From contig CATXZX010000054.1 in assembly GCA_958404085.1 (NCBI GenBank), positions 1 through 8,351 of the forward strand: DNA of 8,351 nucleotides. The letters are read 5' to 3'. The translations under genes were made by a program, and so were the position numbers. The stretch is from an uncultured Prevotellaceae bacterium (GTDB lineage: Bacteria > Bacteroidota > Bacteroidia > Bacteroidales > Bacteroidaceae). Shown here one piece after another: positions 5,735-8,351 of the stretch (the stretch's first letter is position 1; every line of letters starts with the position of its first letter). The notes under the pieces were generated by a model. That model was not told where the DNA came from. It did no database searches and was given only the letters and a program-made list of their open reading frames with translations.

Positions 5735-6361
5735 ATGAAAAAGATTTTATTTGTTTTTCTGTTATCTGTGGCCGGTGGTCTCCCCTTGCAGGCCGATAAT
5801 TTTCAAGGTGTAGATACGAAGGCCTTGAACAAAGCCTACGGCGAGTTGATGCAGAACCCGTCCTCTCCGGCTTTGCAACGTACTTTTTTCAATCAGTTTC
5901 CGTCTACATGGGGCATGTACAACGATGTTTACCGTTACAGTACCCGCCCGGGCTTCGACGATACGATGTACTTCGCGGCAGCGAAACACGTCGAGGCTTT
6001 GAAGAACCTGGACACAATAGACCGCAAGGAATATTATGGAAAACTGATTCATATCGGGATTGGAGGCAGGTGGATGGCCGATGCGCCCAACTACCTGCGG
6101 ACGCTTCTGATGGATCTGCTGGATAACCATACAGCCGCATTTTTCCAGTCCTTGTCGACAAACAGTGCCGCTCAACAGTTATTGTTCTGGCGGTTTGTTT
6201 GGGAGAATCCGGTGAAAGATGAAAGCCTGGCCGAAAGGTATGATCGTCTGAAACAGACTATGGGACAGAAATATCCCCGTGAGGTAAAGACCATGGGCGT
6301 TGCCTACGAATACTTTTTCGGAGAACTCCCGATGGGGCCGGACGATGCTGATGAATATTAG
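5735..6361 (+). CDS. Exported protein of unknown function, 208 residues
   Basis: A Sec signal peptide (MKKILFVFLLSVAGGLPLQA, cleavage after residue 20) precedes a 188-residue mature protein without cysteines, predicted by eye to be mostly helical. Notable blocks are RTFFNQFPSTWGMYNDVYRY (49-68), MYFAAAKHVEALKNL (78-92), KLIHIGIGGRWMADAPNYL (103-121), FWRFVWENPVKDE (151-163) and QKYPREVKTMGVAYEYFF (178-195). It is not related to the paralogues on either side. From memory, exported Bacteroidetes proteins with an FFxxFPxxW block and an IGGxWxADAxNYL-like block occur beside polymorphic-toxin modules. That would suit an immunity-type role here, but I cannot confirm it. The start fits the context GTTATGAAAAAG, close to that of the gene at 7454. 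No promoter was seen, so it probably belongs to the plus-strand transcription unit. Confidence 0.85.
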   Translation: MKKILFVFLLSVAGGLPLQADNFQGVDTKALNKAYGELMQNPSSPALQRTFFNQFPSTWGMYNDVYRYSTRPGFDDTMYFAAAKHVEALKNLDTIDRKEYYGKLIHIGIGGRWMADAPNYLRTLLMDLLDNHTAAFFQSLSTNSAAQQLLFWRFVWENPVKDESLAERYDRLKQTMGQKYPREVKTMGVAYEYFFGELPMGPDDADEY

Positions 6362-6465
6362 GCCGACATGCCGGTTTCCGGAAGGCTGTGGCCGGTTTTT
6401 CCGAGAACCGACATGTACGACAAGAATACTACGTAACAATAATGAATAATCAAGAATGTACGATT

Positions 6466-7386
6466 ATGCGAAAAATGATTTTTACACTACTGCTCGTAGC
6501 CGGTAGCCTTTCGCTGCAGGCTCAGGAAAAATGGGTATCGGTAACGGAGATGCGTCAGGCTTTTTTTGACAATTATCTGAAGCGGGAGACCGGTACTCGG
6601 GGATATCAGCAGGTGATTGCGTTGGGTGGCATCGATCAGCAGCGCATGGTGGGGAATGCCCTCGGTCGCAAGGATTACGTCATAGGCTGTCTGGACAAGG
6701 ATAAAAAGGCGGATGGGGCAAACATTGTGCAACTGTTGCAAGGAGAGGCCTTCACCGGACTGTTTGACGAGCTGGAATATCCGTTAAACTACATGGGAAA
6801 CGGTGTTTCGGCCTGTCGTCGGATGGTTTGGAGGGCCTCCGGAACAGAAATGCAGTCGCAGACAAAGAACTTTAAGCGTCCACAGAGTCTGGGTATTCAA
6901 TACGGGGAAAATCGTTTGGGTTATTCCATATCATCGAAAGGTGAGTTAGAGACATTTGTTCACTTGGACGGCCCATCTCCCCTTTGGACCGATAAATTGG
7001 GTTTGGAAATGAAGGGATTGACCGATATGGTGAATGCGCGGTGGAGCCGGGAGGTGGAAATACCGGCCAACGATTATACCTTTTTCAGTGTCCTGCTCTA
7101 TGTGCAGAAAGACGGAAAAGTAGACATGGAACTGCTGCTTCCGAAAAAGTTGAGTCCGAACGAAGAAAAAGAGGCGGCCATCTTGCGGCGCATCGTGAAG
7201 CAGTTGCCTCAGTGGGCCATCAGCTATTGGTGGCGTACGGACGGGCAGGTGTTTCCCGGCCGTTACATGAAATTTCTCCGGCTGCCCCACGGCACGTGGC
7301 TCGTTACGGATTATATGCAGGACGTTGTTTATGTGGCCCAACAGGACGGGTATTTAAAGGATCCGAAGGTTGTGATACCGCGGTAG
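6466..7386 (+). CDS. Exported protein with TonB C-terminal-like module, paralogue 2
   Basis: This 306-residue exported paralogue of the gene at 4726 has a signal peptide (MRKMIFTLLLVAGSLSLQA, cleavage before QEKW). It shares WVSVTEMRQAFFDNY (23-37), YVIGCLDKD (71-79), LNYMGNGVSACRRMVWR (107-123) and a TonB C-terminal-like end (about 205-272). That end includes VLLYVQKDGKVDMELLLP, then RRIVKQLPQWAISYWWRTDG and FPGRYMKF. It differs by an insertion around residues 42-66 and a longer tail after HGTW. A 20-base DNA match survives in the first motif (4819-4838 against 6547-6566). I start at the ATG at 6466, which puts a positively charged start directly before the hydrophobic core. An ATG at 6442 would add MNNQECTI, and a GTG further up is unlikely. 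The function is unknown; the duplication suggests diversified partners of exported cargo. Confidence 0.85.
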   Translation: MRKMIFTLLLVAGSLSLQAQEKWVSVTEMRQAFFDNYLKRETGTRGYQQVIALGGIDQQRMVGNALGRKDYVIGCLDKDKKADGANIVQLLQGEAFTGLFDELEYPLNYMGNGVSACRRMVWRASGTEMQSQTKNFKRPQSLGIQYGENRLGYSISSKGELETFVHLDGPSPLWTDKLGLEMKGLTDMVNARWSREVEIPANDYTFFSVLLYVQKDGKVDMELLLPKKLSPNEEKEAAILRRIVKQLPQWAISYWWRTDGQVFPGRYMKFLRLPHGTWLVTDYMQDVVYVAQQDGYLKDPKVVIPR

Positions 7387-7453
7387 GACGGCGATACCTT
7401 TTTTGCGGCTGTTTGCCATACATTAGTGAATCGATTTATTAAAACATACGGTT

Positions 7454-8351
7454 ATGAAGAATTTTTATTCAACCAACAGACTGACGATAAGATTTATTTG
7501 CATTATCTTTGCCGGGTGGATGGGGTTGTCTCCGTCCATCGCGGGACAGAGTCCTGTGGCCGGACAATCCGGCGATACGGTGTCTTTGGAAGAATTGAAA
7601 GTGAATTTCAAGGCGTGGTATCGCGAACGTGACCGGGTGGGTATGGCGCCGCAAGGCCGGATTACGAACGATGTACCCTGGCCCAAAGAGATTCTTCATT
7701 ACGATGGAGACATCGGTCGGAAAGTGCATTATGCCGATACCCCGGAACCGGAACTTTTGTATAGGGCGGGACAAGAGCGCCTGCCGGCTGCCTGTTGGAG
7801 CATCGACAAGTGTTATACGCCTGCCGGACAGCAGCAAAGATTGTGCCTGCACAGCCTGTTGCCAGGTGGCCTGTTGGCCAAGGATTCGGTGGCGCTTTGC
7901 AGAAAATTGGAACAACGTTACGGAACAATCGCTGAAAAAGGGGTTCCGGCCTCGTGGTTCAGCGGTACGATAGGTGTGGCGGCCAACTGTTTTCCTTATT
8001 GTAACAACCGTATCACGATGGCCGCCTTGCGTTATCGGGTGAAGAACGGCCTGATTACGGGCATGGAGCCTGTCAAGAACCGAATCGGTTCGTTAGGCCA
8101 GAAGCAACACGAAGAGATGGTGCCGACGTCTGCCCAGATTTTCCGCTACTGGGATATGTATATGGGCGATATGGAATTGTGTCTTTTTTCCGAGGCTTTG
8201 CAAGCAGTTCTGCCGCCTGCTGATAAGAAATACAACGGACAGTGCCGTTTCTCGTTCCTTATTTTTACGGACAGCCGTGGCCGTGCCAATCTCTATCAGC
8301 TGCTTCCCGAAACGCTTACCGCCGAAGAAAAAGCGTGTGTGGACCGATTGG
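7454..8351 (+). CDS. Exported Cys-rich divergent paralogue 3, 3' end missing
   Basis: These are the first 299 codons of a gene running past the window end. The N-terminal signal (hydrophobic IRFICIIFAGWMGLSPSIA, cleavage near residue 31) precedes a mature protein that opens with VSLEELKVNFKAWYRERD (43-60). This aligns with the VSVxEMRQAFFDNY block of the two upstream paralogues. Near the window end, CRFSFLIFTDSRGRANLYQL (264-283) followed by LPETLTAEEKACVDRL matches the strand, turn and helix start of their TonB C-terminal-like module, so it is a remote member of the same family. It is unusually rich in cysteine: nine after the signal region, including CWSIDKC (114-120) and CFPYC (179-183), against four and two in the other two. 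This suggests periplasmic disulfides. The gene starts 67 bases after paralogue 2. Function unknown. Confidence 0.82.
   Translation, partial: MKNFYSTNRLTIRFICIIFAGWMGLSPSIAGQSPVAGQSGDTVSLEELKVNFKAWYRERDRVGMAPQGRITNDVPWPKEILHYDGDIGRKVHYADTPEPELLYRAGQERLPAACWSIDKCYTPAGQQQRLCLHSLLPGGLLAKDSVALCRKLEQRYGTIAEKGVPASWFSGTIGVAANCFPYCNNRITMAALRYRVKNGLITGMEPVKNRIGSLGQKQHEEMVPTSAQIFRYWDMYMGDMELCLFSEALQAVLPPADKKYNGQCRFSFLIFTDSRGRANLYQLLPETLTAEEKACVDRL

Noticed and set aside
6363..6415. Repeated CCGACATG and CCGGTTT pieces in the gap before paralogue 2, possibly a terminator or attenuator
   Set aside because: Stems are at most five base pairs and no clean U-tract follows, so a terminator call is not supported.
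7399..7426. Promoter before the third paralogue (TTTG and TACATTAG)
   Set aside because: The boxes are only 13 bases apart, far shorter than the usual 19-21.
1..8351. Mobile elements, CRISPR arrays, tRNA or rRNA genes
   Set aside because: No transposase or integrase motifs, no regular repeat-spacer array and no RNA-gene signatures were seen on either strand.

Overview
The window looks like Bacteroidales chromosome (Bacteroides, Parabacteroides or Prevotella-like). The evidence is one very good Bacteroides-type promoter (TAnnTTTG with an upstream CTTG box), a lack of strong Shine-Dalgarno sites, and a Bacteroidetes-style double-glycine leader. It reads as a dedicated peptide/protein export locus with its cargo.

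Minus strand, 1-2166: a probable two-gene operon. It encodes a HlyD-type periplasmic adaptor (880-2166), followed by an ABC exporter whose N-terminus is an intact C39 peptidase domain (807 to beyond position 1). The adaptor and exporter would cut cargo behind a Gly-Gly motif and move it through the inner membrane. Positions 2167-2583 are a divergent regulatory region. It holds a series of GGCCTT elements spaced exactly 21 bp apart and a promoter facing right.

Plus strand, 2584-8351: a TolC-type outer-membrane channel completes the type I machine. It is followed 34 bases later by the apparent cargo, a gene with a 30-residue double-glycine leader (4088-4177). The body of that protein, read straight through an in-frame TAA at 4361-4363, carries a JAMM/JAB-like metal-binding signature (HNH, then Ser and Asp). 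The gene is clearly more AT-rich than its neighbours. As written, it is split into a leader-bearing 91-residue product and a leaderless JAB-like remainder.

Downstream are four exported proteins with Sec signal peptides. Three are paralogues (4726, 6466 and 7454, the last running off the window). They share an N-terminal VSxxEM/L motif and a C-terminal module resembling the TonB C-terminal fold. Between the first two lie an unrelated 208-residue exported protein and a possible 22-residue lipoprotein. The position directly behind the cargo, in the same direction and with short gaps, suggests immunity or accessory roles, but the sequence does not prove this.

Working model: a type I secretion locus exporting a JAB-domain effector through a C39 exporter, adaptor and TolC channel, with a bank of periplasmic partner proteins. 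The cargo in this copy is interrupted by a stop codon, by decay or by sequencing error.
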